Shown: positions 1-7,562 of the stretch, piece after piece
Layout: each line of letters starts with the position of its first letter
How positions within the stretch are numbered: position 1 is the stretch's first letter
Source of the DNA: 4484-232 sp964486555
GTDB lineage: Bacteria; Thermotogota; Thermotogae; Thermotogales; Thermotogaceae
Reading direction: 5' to 3'
DNA: 37,401 nucleotides
Assembly (NCBI GenBank): GCA_964486555.1
Contig: CAZANP010000013.1
Coordinates: 1-37,401, forward strand
Notes under the pieces: generated by a model
Databases searched by the model: none
Told to the model about the DNA's origin: nothing
The model's input: the letters and a program-made list of their open reading frames with translations, nothing else
Program-made: the position numbers and the translations under genes

Positions 1-105
1 CTTGGGAGGTCTGTAATCCGTCCAAGCTACCCAGATGATGAAAGCAGCGAAAGCTTCTAAAAGAAATGCAAAAATCACTATCAGGTACCTGAGAAATTTT
101 CTCAT
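1..105 (-). CDS. Partial membrane-anchored protein, N-terminus only
   Basis: The first 35 codons of a minus-strand gene are present and the rest lies beyond the left edge. The translation begins MRKFLRYLIVIFAFLLEAF and continues through a hydrophobic stretch to residue 28 or so, ending in WTDYRPPK. This looks like an uncleaved signal anchor followed by an extracytoplasmic domain. The ATG is preceded by GAAGGGATC, a usable ribosome binding site. It lies 45 bases downstream of the porB stop, behind the por terminator. Membrane-anchored endonuclease/exonuclease/phosphatase-fold proteins can begin this way, but too little is visible to assign a function. Confidence 0.6.
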   Translation of the reverse strand, partial: MRKFLRYLIVIFAFLLEAFAAFIIWVAWTDYRPPK

Positions 106-126
106 TAGATCCCTTCTCAAAATGAA

Positions 127-152
127 GAATCGCGGGGGTTCCCCCGCGATTC
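127..152 (-). terminator. Rho-independent terminator of the por operon
   Basis: A perfect 12-base inverted repeat (GAATCGCGGGGG / CCCCCGCGATTC) with only TT between the arms. It overlaps the last base pairs of the porB stop codon. In the minus direction the stem is followed by a T-rich run (TTCATTTTGAG). The GC-rich stem is strong; the T tract is only moderate. Confidence 0.75.
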
Positions 153-1122
153 ATCTTATGGGTTTGTCTTTAGTTGCTTCTTCTAAAACTAAAAGTCTCT
201 CCCATCTAGCATCTACATATTTCTGAAGCTCATCTATTATGTCTTTCGCATCGGGCCTTGCAAGAAGTGCTCTGAATCTTCCCTGAGCCTTTAAGAATTC
301 TTCAATAGGTTTGAAAGACCTGGGTTTCCTTGTTACTCTGTAGACTCCTCTTTCATACTCGTAAAGAGGCCAGTATTTTGTCTCTACTGCAAGTTTTGAA
401 ACTTCTATGGCTTTGTCATCAGGAACTCTCCAGAATCTGACACATGGTGAAAGGACTGCCAAAAAAGCCGGTCCATCGAACTTCAGAGCCTTTTCAACCT
501 TGTTGAAAAAGTCCATAGGCTCACTCAAGGAAAGTGTTGCAGCGTACACGTTCTCATGACCTGCCACTATCTCAACAATGTTCTTCTTCAATTGAGCCTT
601 ACCTGGAAGAAGTTTTCCAACAGGAGCGGTTGTTGTGTAGGCACCTGGAGGAGTCGATCCGGATCTCTGATTTCCCGTGTTCATGTAACCTTCATTATCA
701 TAGAGAACGTAGATAAATTTGTGCCCTCGTTCAATAGCACCTGATAAGGATTGAATTCCTATATCGTAAGTTCCACCATCACCTGCAAAAGCGATGAACG
801 CATATTTCTTATCGGGTATTCTTCTTCTCTTTTTAAGGGCTTTGTATGCTGTCTCCACACCACTTATCGTTGCTGCAACATTTTCAAAAGCGTTATGAAT
901 GTACGGGATACTCCAGGCAGTGTATGGATATATCGTAGTCGACACTTCAAGGCAACCTGTTGCAAGGCCGACTACAGGTTCATAACCCAGATGCTTTGCA
1001 ACCATCAGAACGAATTTCGCAATTATGGGAGCACCACATCCAGGGCATAGCCTGTGACCCTGTGTTATCCCCGGATCCTTTTTATCGAATTCCTTTGCAA
1101 GCTGCATAAGATTAACTGGCAT
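151..1122 (-). CDS. porB: Pyruvate:ferredoxin oxidoreductase, beta subunit
   Basis: This is the thiamine-diphosphate-binding subunit (323 aa) of the four-subunit enzyme that oxidises pyruvate to acetyl-CoA and CO2 and reduces ferredoxin in the cytoplasm. Visible motifs: GHRLCPGCGAP near residue 22 and later cysteines (ATGCLEVS, SPCVRFW), which are ligands of the proximal 4Fe-4S cluster in this family. The ThDP/Mg site GDGGTYDIG is followed by NEGYMNTG. The start is placed at the ATG two codons inside the longest frame, because GGAGGTG sits at the right distance and the known T. maritima protein starts MPVN. It is the last gene of porCDAB, 12 bases after porA, and is followed directly by a terminator. 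Confidence 0.96.
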   Translation of the reverse strand: MPVNLMQLAKEFDKKDPGITQGHRLCPGCGAPIIAKFVLMVAKHLGYEPVVGLATGCLEVSTTIYPYTAWSIPYIHNAFENVAATISGVETAYKALKKRRRIPDKKYAFIAFAGDGGTYDIGIQSLSGAIERGHKFIYVLYDNEGYMNTGNQRSGSTPPGAYTTTAPVGKLLPGKAQLKKNIVEIVAGHENVYAATLSLSEPMDFFNKVEKALKFDGPAFLAVLSPCVRFWRVPDDKAIEVSKLAVETKYWPLYEYERGVYRVTRKPRSFKPIEEFLKAQGRFRALLARPDAKDIIDELQKYVDARWERLLVLEEATKDKPIR

Positions 1123-1134
1123 ATTCACACCTCC

Positions 1135-2313
1135 TCATTCTCTCAGCCCCAGGAACCTCTGTTCGTCAACTATGAGGTTTCCGTTTATGGCATCCTCAAA
1201 GGCTTTTCTGATCTCCTCAGCTTTTATATCCCTTCCTCCAAGACCGTATATGTAGGATCCAAGAGCAGGTCTCACAGCCGCTTCGTAGAGTGCAGATTTT
1301 ATGGCTTCGTAAAGTGGTGGTTCTGCTCCAAAAGAAGCGGATCTATCCAGAACGACCACACCTTTTCTTCCCACCAGAATGGATTGTATCTGTTCTTTCG
1401 GGAAAGGTCTGAACATCCATACCTTAAGAAGACCCACTTTGAAGCCTTCTTCTCTCAACCAATCAACAACGTACTTTACCGTACTGTTTGTAGAACCTAG
1501 AGCCACCATGACGTAATCGGCATCGTCGAGTTTGTACTGCTCCACGAAATCGTACCTTTTACCAAAAGTCTTTTCAAATTCTTCTGCCACCTTTGGAAAA
1601 ATCTTTTTCACGTTATCCATAGCTTCTATCTGTTGTCTTTTGTGTTCAAAGTAGTAGTCGTAAAGATCCAATGGACCGTAGGTGACGGGATGTTCGGTAT
1701 CTAAAAGTGGATACAGAGGTTTTGGTTCACCAACGAATTCCTTCACAAGGTCATCAGGATACAACTCTACCGGTTCCACACCGTGCGATATGATGAAACC
1801 ATCCAGGTTCACCATAACGGGGAGCCTCACATCTTCATGCTCAGCCAGTTTCACAGCGAGTATCGTTAAGTCGTACGCCTCCTGATTGTTTTCAACGTAG
1901 AATTGAATCCAACCAGAATCCCTCTCAGCCATAGCATCACTGTGATCACAGTGGATATTTATTGGAGCACTCAAAGCTCTGTTCACAACTGGCATGACTA
2001 TTGGAAGTCTAGTTGATGCGGCTATGTAGACAATTTCGTGCATGAGAGCGAGACCGTTTGCGCTGGTCGCTGTCATAGCCCTCGCACCAGCAGCGGCCGC
2101 TCCAACGACTGCGCTCATGGCACTGTGTTCACTCTCGACAGGTATCATTTCAGTATCCACTTCACCATCAGCGACGAATTTTGCAAAGTACTCCACTATG
2201 GGTGTCTGAGGTGTTATGGGATACGCTGCCACAACATCCGGATTTATCTGTTTCATAGCATATGCGACAGCTTCCGCACCTGTGATAGCTTTCTTTTCAT
2301 ATACTTTCTCCAT
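1135..2313 (-). CDS. porA: Pyruvate:ferredoxin oxidoreductase, alpha subunit
   Basis: This 392-residue subunit carries the pyrimidine-binding domain of ThDP (residues about 1-230) and the C-terminal domain II (about 260-380). The family signatures YPITPQTPIVEY, the conserved Glu in VESEHSAMSA, and ALGSTNSTVKYVV are present. It pairs with PorB to form the catalytic core. The start is set at the third Met of the longest frame because GGGGTGATGAGA precedes it. The gene lies 12 bases after porD and 12 before porB, so the four genes are almost certainly one transcript. Homologues act on other 2-oxoacids, but the similarity to the T. maritima PorA and the gene order favour pyruvate. Confidence 0.96.
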   Translation of the reverse strand: MEKVYEKKAITGAEAVAYAMKQINPDVVAAYPITPQTPIVEYFAKFVADGEVDTEMIPVESEHSAMSAVVGAAAAGARAMTATSANGLALMHEIVYIAASTRLPIVMPVVNRALSAPINIHCDHSDAMAERDSGWIQFYVENNQEAYDLTILAVKLAEHEDVRLPVMVNLDGFIISHGVEPVELYPDDLVKEFVGEPKPLYPLLDTEHPVTYGPLDLYDYYFEHKRQQIEAMDNVKKIFPKVAEEFEKTFGKRYDFVEQYKLDDADYVMVALGSTNSTVKYVVDWLREEGFKVGLLKVWMFRPFPKEQIQSILVGRKGVVVLDRSASFGAEPPLYEAIKSALYEAAVRPALGSYIYGLGGRDIKAEEIRKAFEDAINGNLIVDEQRFLGLRE

Positions 2314-2325
2314 TCTCATCACCCC

Positions 2326-2616
2326 TCATTTTAAAAACTCCGTTTCTGGTTTCATCTCTATAGCTTTTGTTGGGCAGACATTCGCGCAGAGTCCACATCC
2401 TTTACAATAGTCGAAATTGAATCCTTTCATTTTTCCCTGTTCCTGCACTATGGCGAGATCTGGACAGTAAAGCCAGCAGAACATACAGTGGATGCATTTA
2501 TCTTCATGAAGAACAGGCCTCAAAACTCTCCATGTTCCCGTTTTGTACTCCCTTGCTTTTCCAGGTTCATCGATAACGCCACCTATAGGTATGTCTTTCC
2601 ATCCTTTAAGCGCCAT
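2326..2616 (-). CDS. porD: Pyruvate:ferredoxin oxidoreductase, delta (ferredoxin-like) subunit
   Basis: A 96-residue ferredoxin-like subunit with two CxxCxxCxxxCP motifs: CIHCMFCWLYCP near residue 41 and CKGCGLCANVCP near residue 71. They ligate two 4Fe-4S clusters that carry electrons from the PorA/B active site to external ferredoxin. The length and the order gamma-delta-alpha-beta are typical of hyperthermophile enzymes. GGAGGTGGAGG precedes the ATG. It sits 12 bases from both porC and porA. Confidence 0.96.
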   Translation of the reverse strand: MALKGWKDIPIGGVIDEPGKAREYKTGTWRVLRPVLHEDKCIHCMFCWLYCPDLAIVQEQGKMKGFNFDYCKGCGLCANVCPTKAIEMKPETEFLK

Positions 2617-2628
2617 TCCTCCACCTCC

Positions 2629-3201
2629 TTACGAACATACGACTTCTTCGTAACCTCTTTTGAGGGCTCTCTTGTTTGCTTCCACCACTTCTTTTGAGAA
2701 TTTTCCACCGAACATTTCTTCTATCCTCTTTTCAATGGATTCGAGGGAAACAATTCCCGTGATCTTGACCAAAGCTCCCAACATAACGGTATTTGGTATA
2801 CCTCTTTTGATCTCTTCAAGAGCGATATCTGTAGCCTTGACAACGCATATCTTTCCTTTAAACCCTGTTTTTTCTCTAACATAGTCTACACCTTTTACAG
2901 TGTTTACCAAGAGAATTCCTTCTTCTGTGAGACCATCCGTTATTGCGGGATTTCCAAGAAGTGTGTCATCGATGACAACCACAACATCCGGATTCTCTAT
3001 GGAAGATCTGATAAGAATCGGTATATCACCTATTCTGTTGAAAGCTCGCATGGGTGCGCCTGTTCTTTCAGCTCCATATTCCGGAAAAGCCTGCACATAT
3101 TTACCAATTTCCAGAGCGGCTTCTGCAAGCATTTGTGATGCACTTTTGGCACCTTGCCCAGCTCTCGCATGCCATCTAACTTCAAAGTATTTAACAGGCA
3201 T
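2629..3201 (-). CDS. porC: Pyruvate:ferredoxin oxidoreductase, gamma subunit
   Basis: The 190-residue gamma subunit, first gene of the operon. The N-terminus (WHARAGQGAKSASQMLAEAA) is the nucleotide-binding-like glycine loop of this family, followed by FPEYGAERTGAPMRAF. In the complex it belongs to the CoA-binding, structural part of the enzyme rather than the ThDP site. An excellent AAGGAGGTG lies upstream of the ATG. The 212-base region upstream is shared with the divergent Xre regulator, so the regulator's operator could also affect this operon; that is inference. Confidence 0.95.
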   Translation of the reverse strand: MPVKYFEVRWHARAGQGAKSASQMLAEAALEIGKYVQAFPEYGAERTGAPMRAFNRIGDIPILIRSSIENPDVVVVIDDTLLGNPAITDGLTEEGILLVNTVKGVDYVREKTGFKGKICVVKATDIALEEIKRGIPNTVMLGALVKITGIVSLESIEKRIEEMFGGKFSKEVVEANKRALKRGYEEVVCS

Positions 3202-3254
3202 CCTACTTTACACCTCCTTTTTAAAATCCCTATGCGATCATTTTAACAAAGATG

Positions 3255-3285
3255 ATTATCAAAAGGTGATCCTATGGGGTTACAA
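3255..3285 (-). promoter_or_regulatory. Possible por operon promoter
   Basis: On the minus strand TTGTAA (3285-3280) is followed after 19 bases by GATAAT (3260-3255), about 55 bases before the porC start. The -10 matches five of six consensus bases, but the spacing is long and the -35 is weak. It is the best candidate in the interval. Confidence 0.3.
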
Positions 3286-3349
3286 TATTGAAAAAAACTT
3301 CAGGATATGGCATTAGCGGCGAGAAAGGTGAGAAAATAGCATCGGATCA

Positions 3350-3391
3350 TTATGTCAAATATACTTGACATTATGTCAAATATGCTTTACA
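3350..3391 (+). repeat. Tandem 21-bp operator-like repeats
   Basis: Two head-to-tail 21-base copies (3350-3370 and 3371-3391) differ only at repeat positions 14 and 18. The first copy contains the perfect inverted repeat TGTCAA-N6-TTGACA; in the second the right arm is TTTACA. The right arm of copy 1 is the -35 hexamer, and copy 2 covers the spacer and most of the -10. A dimeric regulator bound here would block RNA polymerase. The obvious candidate is the Xre protein encoded 23 bases downstream. Confidence 0.8.
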
Positions 3392-3393
3392 AT
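3365..3393 (+). promoter_or_regulatory. Sigma-A promoter of the Xre/membrane-protein operon
   Basis: A perfect TTGACA (3365-3370), a 17-base spacer and TACAAT (3388-3393) form a near-consensus promoter 20 bases before the regulator's start codon. It lies inside the tandem operator repeats, which suggests negative autoregulation. Confidence 0.85.
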
Positions 3394-3413
3394 ATCCTAT
3401 AGAGGTGATTGTC

Positions 3414-3620
3414 ATGAAGAACCATTTGAGGATTTTCAGGGAAAAGATGGGATGGACTCAAGAAGAGCTAGCGAGAAAAGTCGGAGTGTCAAGACAGACC
3501 ATTAATTACATAGAAAAAGGGCGTTACCAACCTTCTGTGAGACTCGCTTTGAAATTGTCCACAGTTCTGAAGTGCAAGGTGGAAGATATATTCGAACTCG
3601 AAAGGAGTGATTGGGGATGA
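3414..3620 (+). CDS. Small Xre-family helix-turn-helix regulator
   Basis: A 68-residue DNA-binding protein that is almost entirely one HTH_3 domain. The helix-turn-helix covers about residues 13-38 (WTQEELARKVGVSRQTINYIE), followed by the usual KGRYQPS and LKLSTVLKCKVEDIFEL. The short length matches the YozG-like group, whose genes often precede a small membrane protein, as here. The start is the ATG at 3414 with AGAGGTGATT upstream, not the in-frame GTG three codons earlier. The stop overlaps the next start by 4 bases, so the two are translationally coupled. It probably represses its own promoter through the tandem repeats. The inducing signal is unknown. Confidence 0.88.
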   Translation: MKNHLRIFREKMGWTQEELARKVGVSRQTINYIEKGRYQPSVRLALKLSTVLKCKVEDIFELERSDWG

Positions 3621-4228
3621 GAGTATCTTTTCCTATAATCGAGATAATTCTCATAGCTGTTGTAACTGTTCTCACAGCCTACAATTCTCTGTTCAGCCTA
3701 GGATTTCTGCTCATACTCATCCTGGAGGTTTTGAGAGAAAGAAAATTGGATGAGATGGAGAGATATCATAGATTGGAAGCTTCTCTTTTCACACTGTACG
3801 CCGTTATTTCTGTAACAGTGGTACTATTCGTTCTTTCCATAAAGCTAAACAATGACGTGCTTTTCCTGTACACGCTCTTTCCTCTGATGCTCAAAAATAT
3901 GCTGGCAGCTGGTAGATCATGGGAGAGGAAAAGAGTGATACTTGTCACAGGGCTGTCCATTTTCGCGATCCTCCTTGCATTCACTCTCCTGTCTCATGGA
4001 TTTTCTTTAGATACTCTGATAGAAAGCATCATACCGGTCACCTTTTTGATAGCAACCTTAATAGCTTTGAAATGGAGAAGAACAGGTTCCATACTGTATT
4101 TGCTGATGTTTCTCTCATTGACTGTTTTGATCTTCAGAAATGGTGTGAATCTTGGAAAGATAATAACGTTTACCCTGTTAGGAGTACCGACTATATTTTT
4201 GAGTGTTCAGTCACTAAGAAGAGATTGA
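3617..4228 (+). CDS. Polytopic membrane protein paired with Xre regulator
   Basis: A 203-residue integral membrane protein with about seven hydrophobic segments (roughly residues 5-20, 22-36, 54-74, 79-94, 103-123, 129-148 and 154-195). A charged cytoplasmic loop RERKLDEMERYHRLEAS lies after the second segment. This resembles small proteins of the DUF2178 type that are encoded after Xre regulators, though I cannot confirm the family. The start is the ATG at 3617 (GGAGTGAT upstream), overlapping the regulator stop. No enzymatic motif is visible. It may sense or signal to the regulator, or be the regulated output. The gene ends 8 bases from the convergent HD-GYP gene. Confidence 0.75.
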   Translation: MRVSFPIIEIILIAVVTVLTAYNSLFSLGFLLILILEVLRERKLDEMERYHRLEASLFTLYAVISVTVVLFVLSIKLNNDVLFLYTLFPLMLKNMLAAGRSWERKRVILVTGLSIFAILLAFTLLSHGFSLDTLIESIIPVTFLIATLIALKWRRTGSILYLLMFLSLTVLIFRNGVNLGKIITFTLLGVPTIFLSVQSLRRD

Positions 4229-4236
4229 AGAAGATA

Positions 4237-6219
4237 TCACACTTCTTCTCTTTCCTCTAGAACACTTAGAAGAGCTTTCACCACGTTACCATCCAATTGC
4301 TCCCATGAGAGTCTCTCGAGTTCGTGAATGACCTTTCTGTAATCCTTGTATTCGTTCATGAGATTATCAAAGGTATCTGCAACAGCCAATATTCTGGCAA
4401 ATAGGGGAATTTCTTCACCCTTCAATCCTTTCGGGTATCCCTTCCCATCCCATCTCTCATGGTGGTACCTTATGATATCAGCTAGCGGCCTCAGATGCTC
4501 TATATTCTCGACAATATCTGCTGAAATTTGAGGATGTTTTCTTATGAGGTTCATTTCCTCATCTGTATACGATCTTTTCATCAAAACCTTTTCAGGTATT
4601 CCGAATTTTCCTATATCGTGAAGGATACCTGCCCAGAAGATCCTGTCAATTTCATCCCTAGTAAATCCCATTTTCTTAGCTATGAGAGCAGAGAGCTTTG
4701 CAACGCGCATACTGTGCCCTTTTATGAATGGTGCTTTCTTCTCCAGCAGAAAGAGCATAGCGTTTATTACTTCCCTTCTGTATGCGCTTTCTCTGTTCAT
4801 GAAGATCTTCAAACAGGTGAAGATAGATATCAACTTACTGAAGTTCTTCAAAACCTTTCTAGACGCTTCCGATATATCCGTTTTCTCTGTCTTATCCAGA
4901 AAGAACAGAAATACAGGGGTACCATTGCATCCTACCCCTATTCCAACCGACTTTTTTATGTCAAGGATGGTATTCAAGATATCTTGAGGCAGTTTTCCTT
5001 TCAAGTGTTCTCCGATGTCGTCGAGAACCACGATCTCTTCCTTTTTCGGAATAATTAACCATTCTTCATTGAACAAATAATTTTTCAGGCTATCATTGTA
5101 ACCTTTTGTAGCGATGCATCTCCATCTTTTATCATTTTCTCTGAAGTAAACCCTACCTTTTTCGAATTCTGGCAGAACATCCAGCAAGGTATTGAGGAGC
5201 ATTTCCATGAGTTCATTTTGATCCACATGAGGGGATATATTAGATATCAACTTTATGATTCTTCCAATTTTAGCGCTCTGCTCTTTTAGCAAGGAATACG
5301 CTCTCTCAACTTCTAAGTTTTTCTTCTTCAACTCCGTGTACATTTTGTTCAACTCGTTTTCTTTATCGATTAGCTCCTTCGTCGCTTTTCTTATCCTTCT
5401 TTTAAGTTCCCTGTTCCATAGTATCACTATCGTGAAGATTCCAGCCAGGATCATCAAAGAGATGAAAAGATATTTCCAGAATACTGGGGGGAAGATCTTC
5501 TTTTTCAACCATTTGTTGAAAATTCTTTCCTTCTCTTCTTTTGATATCATTGAAAACCCTTCATTTATGAGCTTCAAAAGTTCATGATTTCCTTCTTTCA
5601 CAGAACAGTATACCAATTCCTCATATATGGGGTCTGTTTTTCTGAACTTTTCAAACACACCGTATTTCAACAGATAGTAGTTAGCTGGAGGGTCGTCCAT
5701 AACGAAGATTTTTATTTCACCTTTTTTTGCCGCTTTGAGGATCTCATCGTATGTATCAAACATGATCAACGATGAATTCCGTGCATGTTTTTTTAGATAC
5801 TCAACGGCGAAATCTCCTTTTTTGACACCGATGAGGAATCCTTTTAAGTCTTCCACACTCCTTATACCTGCCAAATCTTTGTGAAAGTATATACTGGTGG
5901 TAACCTTTGTATAATGCTTCGAAAAATCGAAATACTTATCTCTCTCTTCAGAGTAGAACATGAAATCCGCGACATCGGCTTTTCCCTCCAGCACGAGCTT
6001 TTGAGCTTCTTCCCACGGAAGCAGTCTGTAATCCACCCTAATACCCGTTTTCTTCGACCATAATTTCCACAGATCCACACATATTCCCTGAGGATTACCA
6101 TCCTGGTCAGGAAAAGAAAAAGGAGGGTAGCTAATATCTCCCACTACCTTAAGCACCTTTTCGGAGTAAATTGTTATAGAAATCATAATCACCAGAATAA
6201 GTGTGAGAACCTTTTTCAA
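4237..6219 (-). CDS. Solute-binding-sensor GAF HD-GYP phosphodiesterase
   Basis: A 660-residue one-component receptor. Residues 1-19 are a signal peptide. About 20-245 form a family 3 extracellular solute-binding domain (YPPFSFPDQDGNPQGICVDL, then PWEEAQKLVLEGKADVAD). A transmembrane helix lies near 249-270, a coiled coil near 275-330 and a GAF-like region near 330-470. The C-terminal HD-GYP domain has HD at 534-535, HHERWDGKGYP with GYP at 594-596, and VADTFD. HD-GYP domains hydrolyse cyclic di-GMP, so binding of an amino-acid-like ligand outside probably tunes c-di-GMP inside. The start is TTG behind AAGGAGG. The gene stands alone, convergent with the membrane-protein gene. Confidence 0.9.
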   Translation of the reverse strand: MKKVLTLILVIMISITIYSEKVLKVVGDISYPPFSFPDQDGNPQGICVDLWKLWSKKTGIRVDYRLLPWEEAQKLVLEGKADVADFMFYSEERDKYFDFSKHYTKVTTSIYFHKDLAGIRSVEDLKGFLIGVKKGDFAVEYLKKHARNSSLIMFDTYDEILKAAKKGEIKIFVMDDPPANYYLLKYGVFEKFRKTDPIYEELVYCSVKEGNHELLKLINEGFSMISKEEKERIFNKWLKKKIFPPVFWKYLFISLMILAGIFTIVILWNRELKRRIRKATKELIDKENELNKMYTELKKKNLEVERAYSLLKEQSAKIGRIIKLISNISPHVDQNELMEMLLNTLLDVLPEFEKGRVYFRENDKRWRCIATKGYNDSLKNYLFNEEWLIIPKKEEIVVLDDIGEHLKGKLPQDILNTILDIKKSVGIGVGCNGTPVFLFFLDKTEKTDISEASRKVLKNFSKLISIFTCLKIFMNRESAYRREVINAMLFLLEKKAPFIKGHSMRVAKLSALIAKKMGFTRDEIDRIFWAGILHDIGKFGIPEKVLMKRSYTDEEMNLIRKHPQISADIVENIEHLRPLADIIRYHHERWDGKGYPKGLKGEEIPLFARILAVADTFDNLMNEYKDYRKVIHELERLSWEQLDGNVVKALLSVLEEREEV

Positions 6220-6349
6220 AACTTCATCCTCCTTCTAAGCTTCATCTTACATTATCAATCACTATTTTACTATATACATAATATTGAACTAAAGGAGTCC
6301 ACATTAAGGGTGATTAAGAAAAATTATCTAAAATGAGAAGAATGAACTC

Positions 6350-6991
6350 TCAGGAAGGCTCACCCTTCAGTTTCATCTCCGCTATGGATTTTTGTATGTA
6401 CAGGGGTTCTATTTCGTAGTACGAGACCTTTTCGTCTTTCCTCTTCAAAGCTTCCCCAACGAGCACCTCACCGGAGATTTCCAGATAATCCTCGTAGCCG
6501 AATTTCCTTATACCATCGCCTATTACGAACATTTTTTCTTTTTTAATTCGCTGAAGGAGATCCTCTTCGGAGATAACGGAAGGAGATGATATTTCCCGAA
6601 TCTCCGAGCTTTTTTTGTCGTAAATGCCACAGTAGAAGAAACCCTTTCGAGCTTTTCGAACAACCACGATTCTTCCGTCCAAAGGGAAGCTTAAAACCAT
6701 GAGATGAAAGGATGGAATAGGCACTATAGGCTTGTTGAAGGGAGAAGCCATTCCTACCACTGTGGCTATACCTATTCTCAATCCTGTCAACCCGCCAGGT
6801 CCAATACCGATTCCGAAAAGATCAATGTCTTTAGGACTCACTCCAACTGTCTTAAGGAAGTAATCCAGAAGAGGCGCCAACCTCACGGCATGTTTTTCAT
6901 GACCCTTGTACTTCATTGAGTAATGTTTTCCATCTCTGTACAGCGCTAGAAAAATGGTGGGAGTTGAGGTATCAAGGCTCAAAACTATCAT
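6350..6991 (-). CDS. tsaB: tRNA threonylcarbamoyladenosine biosynthesis protein TsaB
   Basis: A 213-residue member of the actin-like ATPase fold YeaZ/TsaB family, which partners TsaD and TsaE in making the t6A modification of ANN-decoding tRNAs. The N-terminus (MIVLSLDTSTPTIFLAL) is the phosphate-1 strand and FGIGIGPGGLTGLRIGIA near residues 60-77 is the family signature. AAGGAGTG precedes the ATG. It follows the TM0875-like orphan by 19 bases, an order I remember from T. maritima (TM0874-TM0875). TsaB is usually a catalytically inactive scaffold. TsaD and TsaE are not in this window. Confidence 0.92.
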   Translation of the reverse strand: MIVLSLDTSTPTIFLALYRDGKHYSMKYKGHEKHAVRLAPLLDYFLKTVGVSPKDIDLFGIGIGPGGLTGLRIGIATVVGMASPFNKPIVPIPSFHLMVLSFPLDGRIVVVRKARKGFFYCGIYDKKSSEIREISSPSVISEEDLLQRIKKEKMFVIGDGIRKFGYEDYLEISGEVLVGEALKRKDEKVSYYEIEPLYIQKSIAEMKLKGEPS

Positions 6992-7010
6992 TTCATTTTC
7001 ACTCCTTAGA

Positions 7011-7562
7011 TCATTCTAGAAAACTCACTATCTCGTCCTCAGTCACCTGTATATCGTAGTTCTCCACGTTCACGTCATACCCTTTGGTTGCCAGGTAAAC
7101 CTGAAGGAACTCTTTCAGAAGTTTTTCTCTGTTCATCTTCGCGATATCTTCATACTTAACGAAAACTTTTACTCCTTCGTCATCTTCGATGAATCTGAAT
7201 ATACCACCTTCAACTATACTTTCCATATCGATCAGACAGATTCTATCCTCAGAAAACACTTTAAAAAACGGATGTTCCTTCGTTTTAAACCACTCATCGT
7301 AATGCACTCCCTCTTCTCCAAGTCTTTCCCATAAATCCTCTGTTTCCTCGATCAAGAACTTTACGATACATGTTGGAAATTCTTCATTTTTCTCAAATAT
7401 GTACAGTTGAAAATAGAATTTTCCATAGTCCTGATCATTTGCGAGTATCAAATTCTTTCCGAATTCCTTACTCAGTTCTTCCATCTTTCTCAAGAGATTC
7501 AGAATATCTTTTCTCTTGTCCTTTCGAATGTAACTCACTGTGAAGTTTTCCAGATTCCTCAT
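7011..7562 (-). CDS. Thermotogales orphan protein, TM0875-like
   Basis: A 183-residue acidic cytoplasmic protein with no signal or membrane segment and no catalytic motif I recognise. Its C-terminal third (VKVFVKYEDIAKMNREKLLKE onwards, ending in VTEDEIVSFLE) resembles what I remember of T. maritima TM0875, an orphan of known structure and unknown function. The position between a CDF transporter and tsaB agrees with that. The start is the ATG at 7562 behind GGAAGGAGAGG, not the upstream start of the longest frame. With this start the gene overlaps the transporter's 3' end by 95 bases in another frame. Function unknown. Confidence 0.78.
   Translation of the reverse strand: MRNLENFTVSYIRKDKRKDILNLLRKMEELSKEFGKNLILANDQDYGKFYFQLYIFEKNEEFPTCIVKFLIEETEDLWERLGEEGVHYDEWFKTKEHPFFKVFSEDRICLIDMESIVEGGIFRFIEDDEGVKVFVKYEDIAKMNREKLLKEFLQVYLATKGYDVNVENYDIQVTEDEIVSFLE

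Noticed and set aside
35..226. Plus-strand 63-codon frame near the left edge
   Set aside because: It lies antisense to the partial membrane protein, crosses the por terminator and porB end, and has no ribosome binding site.
4222..4252. GAAGAAG/CTTCTTC inverted repeat between the convergent membrane-protein and HD-GYP genes as a terminator
   Set aside because: The stem is AT-rich, the loop is long, and no proper T tract follows the stem on the minus strand; it is unlikely to be an efficient terminator.
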